Below are positions 37,193-46,364 of a stretch of DNA of 64,000 nucleotides, piece after piece (within the stretch, counting starts at the first letter, position 1; the number at the start of each line of letters is the position of its first letter). The position numbers were made by a program, and so were the translations under genes. Origin of the DNA: Mycobacterium sp. EPa45 (GTDB taxonomy: Bacteria; Actinomycetota; Actinomycetes; Mycobacteriales; Mycobacteriaceae); the NCBI RefSeq assembly GCF_001021385.1, contig NZ_CP011773.1, forward strand, positions 3,100,001 through 3,164,000. Reading direction: 5' to 3'. The notes beneath the pieces were generated by a model. It did no database searches and was not told the DNA's origin. It worked only from the letters and a program-made list of their open reading frames with translations.

Positions 37193-40123
37193 TCACCAGC
37201 CGGTGGACAGCACCCGGTCGAGCATGTCGACGAAGAAGTCGGCCGACTCCCTGGTGATGCACATCGGCGGCTTGACCTTCAGCACGTTCTGCCGGTCGCC
37301 GGTCGGCTGCACGATGACGCCGAGCCCGAGCAGTCGCTCGCAGATCGCCGCGGTCTCGGAGACGGCGGGCTCCAGCGTCGTGCGGTCGCGGACCAGCTCG
37401 ACGCCCATGTACAGCCCGCTGCCGTGCACCGTGCCGATCAACTCGTGGTGGGTCGCCAGGTCCTCGATGCGGGCCCGCAGGTGGTCACCAACGGTCAGGG
37501 CGTTGCGCTGCAGACCTTCCTTTTCCAGGAGATCGAGCACCGTGAGGCCGACCACGCTGGAGACCGGGCTGCCGCCGGCCGAGGAGAAGAAATAGCCCTG
37601 AGTGCGATACCGCTCGGCGATCTCGCGGGTCGTGATCACGGCACCGAGCGGCTGACCGTTGCCCATCGCCTTGGCAACGGTGACGATGTCGGGAACCACG
37701 TCCTGCTGCTGAAAGCTCCAGAACCAGCGGCCGGTGCGGCCATAACCGACCTGTACTTCGTCGGCGATGGCCAGCCCGCCGGCACCGCGCACCGCCGCGT
37801 AGACGGTCTTGAGGTAGTCATCGGGCAGCGCCATCCCGCCGGCGTTGCCGTAGAACGGCTCGCAAATGAATGCCGCTGGCGGATTGCCTTGAGCGACAAG
37901 GCCTTCAATGATATCGACGGCCTCGGGCGCATAGCGGGCAGCGTCCGGTCCGCGATGCTCGCCGCGGTAGGAGTTGGGGGATGGCACGGTGTGCACCCAG
38001 TCGGGTCGGGTAGCCAGTGCGTTGGGGTTGTCGGCCACCGAGGTTGATATGGCATCGGTGGCGTACGTCCAGCCGTGATAGGCCTCGGCCAACGCGACCA
38101 CGTCGTGGCGGCCGGTCGTGGCCAGCGCCAGTCGTAGCGCGAGATCAACGGCCTCCGAGCCGGAGTTCACCAGGAACACCGTGTCGAGCGGGTCGGGCAA
38201 CGTGGCGGCCAGCCGTTCCGAGAGCGCCACCACAGCGGCGTAGTTGAACCGCGAGTTGGTGTTGAGCCGCCGCCATTGGCGGGCGACCGCGTCGGCGAGC
38301 ACCGGATGGCCGTGGCCGAGGATCGCGACGTTGTTGACCATGTCGAGATAGCTGCGGGCATCGGTGGACACCATGTGCTCGCGCCAGCCGCGCTCGATGC
38401 GGGGTGGATTCAGGTAGTAGTGCTCCTGCACCGTGGCGAAGGATTCGGCGCGACGGCGCCACAACGCCTCGCTGTCGTCGGATGCCGGGGCCGTTGAGGG
38501 CAGGCCCAGCAGCGGGCTCGGGTCCACGACCAGGTGCAGCCAGCCCGCTGCGTATTCGGCACGGACGAAGTCGGGGACCACGACGTCGGGCCGGGTGCGC
38601 CATTGGATCCAGACATGGCCCTCGACGCTGCCCAGCGCCGTGCCCGCGACCACGCTCTGGCCCGGATGCACCTGGTCACCGACTCGCAGCGCGCCGCGGA
38701 TGTGGACCGTCCCCGGGGCGCCGGTCACCGTGAGGGCGTCGTCGCTGACGGCATCGATCGATCCCGCCCACGGCGCGGCGACCGGCGTCGGCGCGCTCAC
38801 CCACAGGTCCACGCCGGTACCGATGGTGGCACCGGATTGCGGGGTCAACGGCACGGTCCGGGTCAAGCGGGGCTGGCCGAAGATGGTCACGACCGCCCCG
38901 GCGCCGCCGACGAGTGCCTTGACCGCCAGGTCGTCCTCGTAGTCGGCGGTCAGCCACCGGCCGGCGTCCATCGAGTCAGACTCCGAGGACAGGTCCAGCC
39001 GCACCACGGCAGCCGGTGCCAGTCCGTCGATGAGCACGGATTCCGCCGGCAGCGCCTCGGCGCCGCAGGGTACGCCGAGTGCTGCGCGGATCATCGCGGT
39101 CATGACCTCGCCGGGCACGTCGATCGCGCGTTCGAAGATCCGCCATTCGGAATCCAGGGCTTCGGCGACGTAGGTGTTGTCGGCATCGAGCACGGCCTGG
39201 TGGATGCCGCTGACCACCAGTACCGCCGCCCGCAGCACCACCAACGGCCACAACGCCTCGATCTCGGCCGGCCCGAGCGGGCGCAGCGCGTGGAAGGCCG
39301 CGATGGCGGGCAAGGTCGCGACGGGCTCCCCGCCGTCGTGCCGTAGCAGCGATGACACCGCGATCGCCAGTTCGCCCACGGCCCAGGACCGGGTCAGGTC
39401 ACCGAGATCGATGACGCCATCGGGAAGCTGACCGGTCTCCGCTGGACCGCACACCACGTTGTCGTCGGTGATATCGCCGTGGATCACCTGGATTGGCAGG
39501 TCGTCGGCCAGGTCGGCGACCACCTGCCAGGCAGTGGCAGCGGCAACTTCGACTGCCTCCCGGCGTGCGGGTTCGGTGATGTGCCCGGCAAGTACCTCGA
39601 CGGTGCGTTGGGCATGGCGCAGATCCCACTGCAGCACCCGGTCGACGCCGGCATGGTCGAAGTCGGCCAACGCCTGGACGGTTCGCGCGGCCATGGCACC
39701 GAGTGCCGCCGCCCGCGCTGGGGGGATGTACTGCTCGCCGCTCAATGTGCCGCCGGCCAGGTGCCTGATGATCCGCGCGTACAGGACCGCGTCGTCCTCG
39801 CCGCGCACCTCGGCGATCGGGGCGAAACCGGCGCGCGCGATGTTCGTCGCCGCGCGCACGTCGTTCCCGGCCCGGCTCAGATGCGCCGCGGCGGCGTCCT
39901 GCGCCTCGATCTCGAGGCGGGAGAACGCCGGATTCGCAACCTTGAGCACCCCGATCGGATCGCCGTCGGTATCGCTCAGCAGGAAATTGGCATCCTGCTG
40001 GCTACCGAGCGCGGCGACCTCGGCGTCGATCCCGAAGTGCGTCTCGGCGATGTCATGAGCCTGTACCGGGGTGATCGCCGGCGCCGGCAGCTCCTCGGCC
40101 CGGAAGAAGTCGAACAGTGTCAT
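37193..40123 (-). CDS. Three-domain protein: APH-like kinase, M23/biotinyl-like domain, class III aminotransferase
   Basis: 976 residues. Residues 1-340 are a phosphotransferase-like domain (VIHGDITDDNVV, VIDLGDLTRSWAVGELAIA). Residues about 400-555 are a beta domain with TPQSGATIGTGVDLWVSAP, VHIRGALRVGDQVHPGQSVV and EGHVWIQW, like M23 or lipoyl-type barrels. Residues about 570-976 are a class III PLP aminotransferase (NNVAILGHGHP, NSGSEAVDLALRLA, IADEVQVGYGRTG, with the PLP Lys in TVAKAMGNGQPLG). The same three-part architecture is known in other bacteria. The C-terminal domain resembles ethanolamine-phosphate phospho-lyase, suggesting phosphorylation then elimination of an amino alcohol. 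Divergent from pncA. Confidence 0.85.
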   Translation of the reverse strand: MTLFDFFRAEELPAPAITPVQAHDIAETHFGIDAEVAALGSQQDANFLLSDTDGDPIGVLKVANPAFSRLEIEAQDAAAAHLSRAGNDVRAATNIARAGFAPIAEVRGEDDAVLYARIIRHLAGGTLSGEQYIPPARAAALGAMAARTVQALADFDHAGVDRVLQWDLRHAQRTVEVLAGHITEPARREAVEVAAATAWQVVADLADDLPIQVIHGDITDDNVVCGPAETGQLPDGVIDLGDLTRSWAVGELAIAVSSLLRHDGGEPVATLPAIAAFHALRPLGPAEIEALWPLVVLRAAVLVVSGIHQAVLDADNTYVAEALDSEWRIFERAIDVPGEVMTAMIRAALGVPCGAEALPAESVLIDGLAPAAVVRLDLSSESDSMDAGRWLTADYEDDLAVKALVGGAGAVVTIFGQPRLTRTVPLTPQSGATIGTGVDLWVSAPTPVAAPWAGSIDAVSDDALTVTGAPGTVHIRGALRVGDQVHPGQSVVAGTALGSVEGHVWIQWRTRPDVVVPDFVRAEYAAGWLHLVVDPSPLLGLPSTAPASDDSEALWRRRAESFATVQEHYYLNPPRIERGWREHMVSTDARSYLDMVNNVAILGHGHPVLADAVARQWRRLNTNSRFNYAAVVALSERLAATLPDPLDTVFLVNSGSEAVDLALRLALATTGRHDVVALAEAYHGWTYATDAISTSVADNPNALATRPDWVHTVPSPNSYRGEHRGPDAARYAPEAVDIIEGLVAQGNPPAAFICEPFYGNAGGMALPDDYLKTVYAAVRGAGGLAIADEVQVGYGRTGRWFWSFQQQDVVPDIVTVAKAMGNGQPLGAVITTREIAERYRTQGYFFSSAGGSPVSSVVGLTVLDLLEKEGLQRNALTVGDHLRARIEDLATHHELIGTVHGSGLYMGVELVRDRTTLEPAVSETAAICERLLGLGVIVQPTGDRQNVLKVKPPMCITRESADFFVDMLDRVLSTGW

Positions 40124-40168
40124 ATCGCTACGAACTGTACTGCGGGTGACCACCCCCGGATCTGCCGA

Positions 40169-40174
40169 TACGGT
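40169..40174 (+). promoter_or_regulatory. -10 hexamer TACGGT of a leaderless pncA promoter
   Basis: TACGGT ends 6 nt before the pncA ATG (40181); the same hexamer and spacing occur at cobG. Confidence 0.55.
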
Positions 40175-40180
40175 GGGCAG

Positions 40181-40738
40181 ATGCGGGCGTTGATCATCGT
40201 CGACGTGCAGAACGATTTCTGCAAGGGGGGGTCGCTGGCAGTGGCCGGAGCCGGCGCGGTGGTACGGGGCATCAACGCGTTGCTGGCCGGCGACCACGGT
40301 TATGACCATGTGGTGGCGACCAAGGACTATCACCTGGACCCCGGTGCCCACTTCGCCGATCAGCCCGATTACGTCGATTCGTGGCCGAAGCACTGTGTGG
40401 CGGGGACATCCGGCGCCGACTTCCCCCCGGAACTGGCGACCTCGCCGATCGAGGCGGTGTTCCTCAAGGGTGCCTACACCGCTGCCTACAGCGGCTTTGA
40501 AGGGGCGGTCGACCACACGTCGCTGGCCGACTGGTTGCGCGCTCGCGGCGTCGACGAAGTCGACATCGTCGGGATCGCCACCGATTACTGCGTGCGCCAA
40601 AGCGCGGCGGACGCCACCCGCAACGGCTTCAAAACCCGTGTGCTGGTGGATCTCACGGCCGGGGTGGCGCCTGGGTCGACCGCCGAGGCGCTCGACGAGA
40701 TGCGCGGTCGCGGGATCCAACTGGTGCACACCGTCTGA
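40181..40738 (+). CDS. pncA: Nicotinamidase/pyrazinamidase PncA
   Basis: 185 residues, clearly PncA. D8 and K96 of the catalytic triad and the metal ligands D49, H51, H57 and H71 are at the same numbers as in M. tuberculosis. The nucleophile is C137 (one less because of a one-residue gap) in GIATDYCVRQSA. It converts nicotinamide to nicotinate for NAD recycling and activates pyrazinamide. In M. tuberculosis it lies between Rv2042c and Rv2044c near lipT; here it is next to the three-domain aminotransferase and an NTF2-like gene. Confidence 0.96.
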   Translation: MRALIIVDVQNDFCKGGSLAVAGAGAVVRGINALLAGDHGYDHVVATKDYHLDPGAHFADQPDYVDSWPKHCVAGTSGADFPPELATSPIEAVFLKGAYTAAYSGFEGAVDHTSLADWLRARGVDEVDIVGIATDYCVRQSAADATRNGFKTRVLVDLTAGVAPGSTAEALDEMRGRGIQLVHTV

Positions 40739-41529
40739 TGACCGCACCGCGCTCGATACTCATCGATGTGGTCGATCGTTCCCCACAGATGGCGGCCGAC
40801 CACGACCGCGCCGGCTGGGTTGGATTGTTCACCGACGACGGCCGGGTCGAGGATCCGGTCGGATCGCGACCGCACGTCGGGCCGCAACAGATCGGGCGGT
40901 TCTACGACACTTTCATCGCTCCGCGCCACATCGTCTTCCATCACCGAGCCGACATCGTCTCGGACACAACGGTCATTCGTGATGTCGTGTTGGAGGTCGG
41001 GATGGGTCCGGTGGTGACGATGCAGATTCCGGCCGTACTTCGCTACGACTTGCGCGATGTCGGCCACCAGTGGCGCATCGAACGCCTGCGCGCCTATTGG
41101 GAGCTGCCCACGATGGTGGTGCAGTTCGCGCGCAACGGCGCCGCCGCAGGCCCGCAGGCGGTGGAGTTGAGTCGCGCGCTCATCCGCAACCAAGGGTGGC
41201 GCGGATCCTTGGGCTTCGCCTCGGGATTCCGCGGTCCCCGGTTCCGCGGTAAGCGGACTGTCCGCGGCTTCCTCGATGCGGTTACCACCGCCGATCAATT
41301 GCGAGCCTGGCGAGCGCTCGCGCCCGGGGCACTGATCACTCGCGGGGAACGGAACCCCCTGAAGTTCGGCGCTTTCAGTGACGAGCTGGCGGGAGCGTCA
41401 TGGACCAAGGTGATCGCCGCCGGCTCGTCGGTCACCGCGTCGTTGAGCGGGACACAAACCGGTGTACTGATCGCGGAGGTCGGCGCGGCCGGTGGTGCGA
41501 TCACCCGGGTTCGCTATTACGCCGAATGA
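40738..41529 (+). CDS. NTF2/SnoaL-like protein
   Basis: 263 residues. The N-terminal part (DRSPQMAADHDRAGWVGLFTDDGRVEDPVGSRPHVGPQQI, HQWRIERLRAYWEL) is a ketosteroid-isomerase/SnoaL-like fold. The second half (NQGWRGSLGFASGF ... LGAxSS-type beta pattern) is a second NTF2-like or beta domain. The ATG overlaps the pncA stop by 1 nt (TGATG), so the two are co-translated. No catalytic residues can be assigned; a small-molecule-binding or isomerase role is possible. Confidence 0.7.
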   Translation: MTAPRSILIDVVDRSPQMAADHDRAGWVGLFTDDGRVEDPVGSRPHVGPQQIGRFYDTFIAPRHIVFHHRADIVSDTTVIRDVVLEVGMGPVVTMQIPAVLRYDLRDVGHQWRIERLRAYWELPTMVVQFARNGAAAGPQAVELSRALIRNQGWRGSLGFASGFRGPRFRGKRTVRGFLDAVTTADQLRAWRALAPGALITRGERNPLKFGAFSDELAGASWTKVIAAGSSVTASLSGTQTGVLIAEVGAAGGAITRVRYYAE

Positions 41530-41538
41530 GTTGCGCCA

Positions 41539-42345
41539 TCACATTCGCGAGAAGCGGGCGAGGACAAAGCAATACGCGCCGTAGGCGGCGAAGCCGACAG
41601 ACGCCGCGATCAGCAGTGCCTTGCCGAACGGCGGCTGCCCCAGACTCTTGACGGCAGCGTCCAGCCCGGCACCCTTGGCGGGGTCGGCGGTCAGCGTCGC
41701 GATGACCAACAGCACTCCGGCACCACCCAACACCACTCCCTTCGCGGTGTACCCGGCAATGCCCAGCGGGGTGATCAGCGGTCCACCACCGGAGACGGTG
41801 AGGTCCTCCTCGAACTTGGTCGACAGCCCCTTGTAGACGTGGTAGCCGCCGATACCGATGATCACGGCAGCAGCGATCAACAGAATTGCTTTGCCCCAAC
41901 CGGTTTGGAGCAACCGGGCGGTGAGCCCGGCGTTCCGCTCGCTGCTGGACTCGCCACCACCGTCGGCGAACTTCACCGCGGCCAGCGCGATGCCGGCGTA
42001 GATGAGGGCGAGGCCGCCGGACTTGATCCGCTCGAACACATCGTAGGCACCGTCATGCTCGCGCCCCGGCTCGCTCGGGTGTGAACCGAGGATGGCCTCG
42101 GCGACGCGCCACAGGGCCATGGCGACCAGGCCACCGGCGACGAGCCACAGCGCCACCGCACCGCCGGGCTGGGCCGCCAGCGTCGCCAACGCGCCGGACT
42201 GATCGGCGTTTCCGGCCGAGCCGAACGGGAGCCGCACAATGATGTACGCGATCAGGAGGTGAAGAACGCCGCTGATGCTGTATCCGGCCCTGGCGGCGAG
42301 CTCGAAGGCCCTGCTGTCGGTGGCTGCTCGCACAGCACCGTTCAT
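41539..42345 (-). CDS. DUF1206-domain membrane protein
   Basis: 268 residues with six membrane helices in three similar pairs, the DUF1206 layout: ARAGYSISGVLHLLIAYIIVR, KSGGLALIYAGIALAAVKF, GIAGYTAKGVVLGGAGVLLV. Function unknown. The ATG at 42345 is chosen; a GTG at 42360 would add five residues. Convergent with the NTF2-like gene. Confidence 0.85.
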   Translation of the reverse strand: MNGAVRAATDSRAFELAARAGYSISGVLHLLIAYIIVRLPFGSAGNADQSGALATLAAQPGGAVALWLVAGGLVAMALWRVAEAILGSHPSEPGREHDGAYDVFERIKSGGLALIYAGIALAAVKFADGGGESSSERNAGLTARLLQTGWGKAILLIAAAVIIGIGGYHVYKGLSTKFEEDLTVSGGGPLITPLGIAGYTAKGVVLGGAGVLLVIATLTADPAKGAGLDAAVKSLGQPPFGKALLIAASVGFAAYGAYCFVLARFSRM

Positions 42346-42370
42346 TGAATTGTCGGCCACGTAGGTCGAG

Positions 42371-43195
42371 TTACCCGTGTGAAGCGGCGGAAAACCCCTC
42401 CGACGCCGCACCGGTCACGGGGCATGACCGCCGCGGACGCACGCCGGGAACCAGCATCGGCACGCTGTTCCGGTAAACCCGGTAGCTGTCGCCCAACTCC
42501 GCGAGCAGGTCTCGCTCCTCGAGCTGCAGAGCGATCAAGATGTAGCCCGTCGTACCGATCGCGAAGAGCAGATGACCCGCGGTCATCACGGGGGTGGCCC
42601 AGAAGGCGACCAGGAAGCCCAGCATCAGCGGGTGCCGCACCAGCCGGTACAGCAGCGTGGCCCGAAAGCCGTTCTCTCGGCGCGGCGAGCCCCGCCAGAC
42701 CGTGAAGACTTGGCGCAGACCGAACAGCTCGAAATGGTCGATCATGAACGTGGCTGCCAGGACGGTGGCCCAGCCCGCCGCGAACAGCGTCCACAGCAGC
42801 ACCCGCACCGCGGTCTGATCGACGTGCCAGATCACGTCCGGCATCGTCCGCCACTGCCAATACAGCAGCAGGAGAACAAGACTGGCCAACAACACGTACG
42901 TACTGCGTTCGACGGCCGGCGGCACGAAGCGTGTCCACCACCGTTTGAAGGCGGGCCGGGCCATCACGCTGTGCTGGACAGCGAACAGCCCGAGCAGCAG
43001 TGTGTTGATGGTCAGCCCCACGCCGAGCGAGGCGCCGTCGATACCGTGGTCGACCGTGCGCGGTACGACGATGCCGCCGACGAAGACGACGGCGTAGCAG
43101 AAGGCGACCAGGAAGACGAGGTAACTCGCCACCCCGTAGGTGACGACCAGTATGCGGCGAGTCCGCGATTGCGGAGACGATGGGATGTTTGTCAT
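42371..43195 (-). CDS. MddA-like methanethiol S-methyltransferase (NnrU/ICMT-type membrane protein)
   Basis: 274 residues with about five or six membrane helices. HSVMARPAFKRWWTRFVPPAVERSTYVL and the C-terminal RLVRHPLMLGFLVAFWATPVMTAGHLLFAIGTTGYI, then LEERDLLAELGDSYRVYR, match the MddA/isoprenylcysteine-methyltransferase-like pattern (RHPxxxGxxxxxW ... EExxLxxxxGxxYxxY). MddA makes dimethyl sulfide from methanethiol and SAM. The ATG at 43195 gives a short polar N-terminus. If right, it is a third sulfur-related enzyme in the window. Confidence 0.78.
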   Translation of the reverse strand: MTNIPSSPQSRTRRILVVTYGVASYLVFLVAFCYAVVFVGGIVVPRTVDHGIDGASLGVGLTINTLLLGLFAVQHSVMARPAFKRWWTRFVPPAVERSTYVLLASLVLLLLYWQWRTMPDVIWHVDQTAVRVLLWTLFAAGWATVLAATFMIDHFELFGLRQVFTVWRGSPRRENGFRATLLYRLVRHPLMLGFLVAFWATPVMTAGHLLFAIGTTGYILIALQLEERDLLAELGDSYRVYRNSVPMLVPGVRPRRSCPVTGAASEGFSAASHG

Positions 43196-43247
43196 ACCCA
43201 CGATGCTCGTCGGGAAGGCCGCCGCAATCATGGGGCATCCGCCTCAA

Positions 43248-44846
43248 CTACACCGATTCGGTGAGCCCGTGGCGCAGCGCGTACATGCTCGCACCGATGC
43301 GATTGGACACCCCGATCTTGGCGTAGGTCCGTTCGACGTGGTTGCGGGCGGTTTTCTCGCTGATCACCAGCGCGGCAGCGATCTCTTTGTTCGAGGCACC
43401 CCGCGCCACCAGGCACAGCACCTCGATCTCGCGCGGCGTCAGGCCATCGGGCCGGGTCGCGGACCGCCGGCTCCGGTGCCCGCCCGCCTGCAGGACGGCC
43501 TCGCCGGCCACCTCGTCGAGTTCACCGTCGCGAATGCGGTCCCGGACCCGCCGCGCGGCCGCATCCGGATCGAGCGCGGCGCGGTACGGTCTTGGCTCCA
43601 AGGCCGATTGGTAGGCGACGGCAGCGGCCAGTACCCGGTCCGGCAGGCCGAGTGCTGCACCGGGCAGGCTGCGCGGATATCCGGTTCCGTTGATGTACTC
43701 GTGGTGATTTCCGGCGATCTGGGCAACCGGTTCGAGGCCGTTGATCCGGCTGAGGATGCGGGTGGTGAGGTACGGGTGCAGGCGCATGCGTTCGAACTCC
43801 GCCGCCGACAGGGTGGCGGGTTTGGACCACACCTGGTTGGAGACGCCGATGCGGCCGAGATCGTGGACATGACCGGCGCGGCGGACGAGGGTCACCGTGT
43901 CCGCGCCGAGACCGACCGCCTCCGCGGCATCACCGGCCAGCTGCGCCACCGCACGTGAATGTCCCAGTGTAAACGGACATTTCAGATCCACGAAGTCGCC
44001 GAGGGCGATCAAGAGTTCATCGAGAGAATGCTGCTGCAGCGGCTCGTGGCGATCGGGTGCGCACGCCAGCGCGGCATCCCAGACCTCACCCGCGGGCGGT
44101 CCGGCCAGGATTGCGTCGGCGTCGGCGGCGAAGGCGTCCACCACATCCGGGTCGAACTGGCGGCCGCTGCGCTCCCTGGCCATGTCGACTGCGGCGCCCA
44201 CCCCGCCGGTGCGGTGGTGCACCTCGGCCATGTCGGCGAGCTGAGCGACCCTCATCTCGACCGGGATGTCCGCACCTGCGACGCCGCCCGGCAGCCCGCT
44301 TCCGTCGTAGCGTTCGAAGCTGAACCCGAGCGCATTCTGCACGCCGACGCCCAGACCCATGCGGTCGGCGAGCAGCGCCGCCGACGTGCAATGCGAGTGG
44401 ATGAGCGCAGACATGTTGCCGCGGGCATTGATGAACAGCGTCGCGATCGACGTCAGCCGCTGGGTGATGGGTTCACCGCGCCCGACATTCGCCGCCAGGA
44501 AGCGGTAGTAGGGCAACCCCGCCCAGTCGACGTGATACGCGTCGCGGCGCACCGAGATGTCGTCGCCGAACCAGTTCGCGAACTCGTGTGAGTCGGCGTG
44601 ACAACCGATCCACATCACCAGGGTGGCGTAGTACACGCAATCGCGTTGCTCACGGTCGAGGCCCAGCCGGTCGGCGATCCGAGTCCCGATCAGCGCGGCC
44701 CGCAGCATGTGCTCGGCCGGCTGGCCGAGGCCGAGATCGATCGCGACTGACAGCGCGGCCAGCATCTCGGCTCGGCTCGGTGCCCGGGACGGGGGACCGG
44801 TCGGGATTCTCGGCGCTGCCACGCGCTCGATTGTGCTCTTCAACAC
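43248..44846 (-). CDS. Tandem HD/HD-GYP-like phosphohydrolase with LuxR-type DNA-binding domain
   Basis: 532 residues. The N-terminal HD-like half (RAEMLAALSVAIDLGLGQPAEHMLRAA ... FSFERYDGSGLPGGVAG) carries a degenerate GYP motif. A second HD-GYP half has LGHSRAVAQLAGDAA, HVHDLGRIGVSNQVW, HPYLTTRIL and NHHEYINGTGYPRSL, where the usual DG is NG. A C-terminal LuxR helix-turn-helix follows (DGLTPREIEVLCLVARGASNKEIAAALVISEKTARNHVERTYAKIGVSNRI). It may couple nucleotide or c-di-GMP-type turnover to transcription. GTG at 44846 overlaps the upstream stop by 7 nt. Confidence 0.83.
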   Translation of the reverse strand: MLKSTIERVAAPRIPTGPPSRAPSRAEMLAALSVAIDLGLGQPAEHMLRAALIGTRIADRLGLDREQRDCVYYATLVMWIGCHADSHEFANWFGDDISVRRDAYHVDWAGLPYYRFLAANVGRGEPITQRLTSIATLFINARGNMSALIHSHCTSAALLADRMGLGVGVQNALGFSFERYDGSGLPGGVAGADIPVEMRVAQLADMAEVHHRTGGVGAAVDMARERSGRQFDPDVVDAFAADADAILAGPPAGEVWDAALACAPDRHEPLQQHSLDELLIALGDFVDLKCPFTLGHSRAVAQLAGDAAEAVGLGADTVTLVRRAGHVHDLGRIGVSNQVWSKPATLSAAEFERMRLHPYLTTRILSRINGLEPVAQIAGNHHEYINGTGYPRSLPGAALGLPDRVLAAAVAYQSALEPRPYRAALDPDAAARRVRDRIRDGELDEVAGEAVLQAGGHRSRRSATRPDGLTPREIEVLCLVARGASNKEIAAALVISEKTARNHVERTYAKIGVSNRIGASMYALRHGLTESV

Positions 44847-45592
44847 GCGCCGACGGGTTCTCTTGACGCGGTCTGCCCGGCCCAGACGTGGCGCCGCGGG
44901 TCGAAGCTGTCGAAGCGAGCGCTGCCGACCACGCATAGGCCCCGCTGTGGCAGGCGGAAATCGGCCAGCCGACTCTGGGTGGCCAGCCGCGCGATCGTTC
45001 CGCAGCTCACCCCGTCGAGGACCGCTCGCGAGCGGCGGACCGCCCAGATCTGACGTGGGGCGACGCGGAAATTCTGGCCGTTCGGCGCGGTGCCGGCCAG
45101 CCGCATGCCGCCGGTCCGCAACAGCGGGCCGGCCACCCTGCCCATGCCCGCGAGTACCGGCTCACTGGCCCAAGCCCATTCGGGCATGGTTCGGCCGAGC
45201 CGGCTGACTGCGCGAGTGATCGGCGTGCTGCTCATACCGACGGTCCACCGCAGCAGCCCCGGGATGGTGATGACCAACGACCAGGGATCGGTCCAGGTCA
45301 TCGTGATATCGCATTCCACCGCCGGAACCGTTGTCGCCGAACTGAAATAGCGTGAACAGCTCTGCTCGGCGGGCGTGGTGGCGTAGAAGGTCCAGCGGCC
45401 ACCCGGGTCGCGGTGCCACACCGAGCGGTAGGCGGGCGAGAAGGAGGAGGCTCCGAAATCCCGGTAGGCCAGATAATGCCCGGTGTCGAACGGCAGGCCC
45501 ATGATGCCGAAGCCGCTCACCCGGTCATCGTCGCCCACAGGTAGTTTCGGATGGTTTTCGCTTGCGCTGACTGCGTCTTGAGGTGTGATCAT
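44840..45592 (-). CDS. Conserved protein of unknown function coupled to the HD-LuxR gene
   Basis: 250 residues. Readable blocks include GIMGLPFDTGHYLAYRDFG, FSPAYRSVWHRDPGGRWTFYATTP, CSRYFSS and DITMTWTDPWSLVITIPG. The beta-rich pattern recalls lipocalin-like AttH/hydroxyneurosporene synthase proteins, but I cannot assign the family. No signal peptide or membrane helix. Its 3' end overlaps the HD-LuxR start by 7 nt, so the two are co-translated and it may be a ligand-binding partner of that regulator. Confidence 0.6.
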   Translation of the reverse strand: MITPQDAVSASENHPKLPVGDDDRVSGFGIMGLPFDTGHYLAYRDFGASSFSPAYRSVWHRDPGGRWTFYATTPAEQSCSRYFSSATTVPAVECDITMTWTDPWSLVITIPGLLRWTVGMSSTPITRAVSRLGRTMPEWAWASEPVLAGMGRVAGPLLRTGGMRLAGTAPNGQNFRVAPRQIWAVRRSRAVLDGVSCGTIARLATQSRLADFRLPQRGLCVVGSARFDSFDPRRHVWAGQTASREPVGAC

Positions 45593-45645
45593 GGATCAAT
45601 GCTGGCGTCCCACACCTGTTCTGGGCATGGGGCAGCTGCCCCATT

Positions 45646-46320
45646 TCAGTCGTGCCGGCGCAAAGTTTCCCAATCGTGCTCGTGCTCGAGCTGGGCGATC
45701 AGATTTCTCGTGCGTTCCCGCAGCAGCAGCGTCATGCCGATGCCGACGACGATCGCGACGACAAGTGCCACCCAGGAGAAGCGCGACAACCACTTCTCGG
45801 CCGCCAAGCCGAGGTAGTAGACCACCGCGGTCGTGCCGCCGGCCCAGCAGACCGCACCGGATGCGTTGGCGGCCAGGAAGTGGCCGTAACGCATACGCAG
45901 CGCACCCGCCAAGGGGCCGGCGAGAATCCGCAGCAGCGCGATGAAGCGCCCGAAGAACACCGCCCACACACCCCAGCGGGCGAACAGTTTCTTGGCCAGG
46001 GCCACATGGCCGGGACCGAAGTGTTTCGGAAAGCGCTTACCGAGCCGTTCGAACAGTCCCATGCCGTATCGGCGGCCGATCGAGTATCCGATCGAGTCGC
46101 CGATGATGGCGCCGATGGTGGCGGCCGCGCCCACCCACAGTGGACTGATGTCCAGACTGTGCCGGGAGGCAAGCAGCGCCGCGCTCACCAACGCGATCTC
46201 GCCCGGCAGCGGAATGCCGAGGCTTTCCAGCCCGATGATCAGCCCGACGATCAGGTACACCGCCAGCGGTGGGATGGATTCCAGTATCGCGTCGACCGTC
46301 ACCCGCCAAGGATGCCGCAT
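45646..46320 (-). CDS. DedA-family membrane protein
   Basis: 224 residues. DedA/SNARE-associated marks: GLESLGIPLPGEIALVSAALLA, GAIIGDSIGYSIGRRYG, KLFARWGVWAVFFGRFIALLRILAGPLAGALRMRY and FLAANASGAVCWAGG. Such proteins flip polyprenyl-phosphate or phospholipid carriers. The ATG at 46320 is used; a GTG at 46302 is a plausible shorter start. Adjacent to the pot transporter on the same strand, 44 nt downstream of it. Confidence 0.88.
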   Translation of the reverse strand: MRHPWRVTVDAILESIPPLAVYLIVGLIIGLESLGIPLPGEIALVSAALLASRHSLDISPLWVGAAATIGAIIGDSIGYSIGRRYGMGLFERLGKRFPKHFGPGHVALAKKLFARWGVWAVFFGRFIALLRILAGPLAGALRMRYGHFLAANASGAVCWAGGTTAVVYYLGLAAEKWLSRFSWVALVVAIVVGIGMTLLLRERTRNLIAQLEHEHDWETLRRHD

Positions 46321-46364
46321 CGAGCCCGGTTACCGGAGCGAACCCGCTGGTTCGCGTGTCGAAC

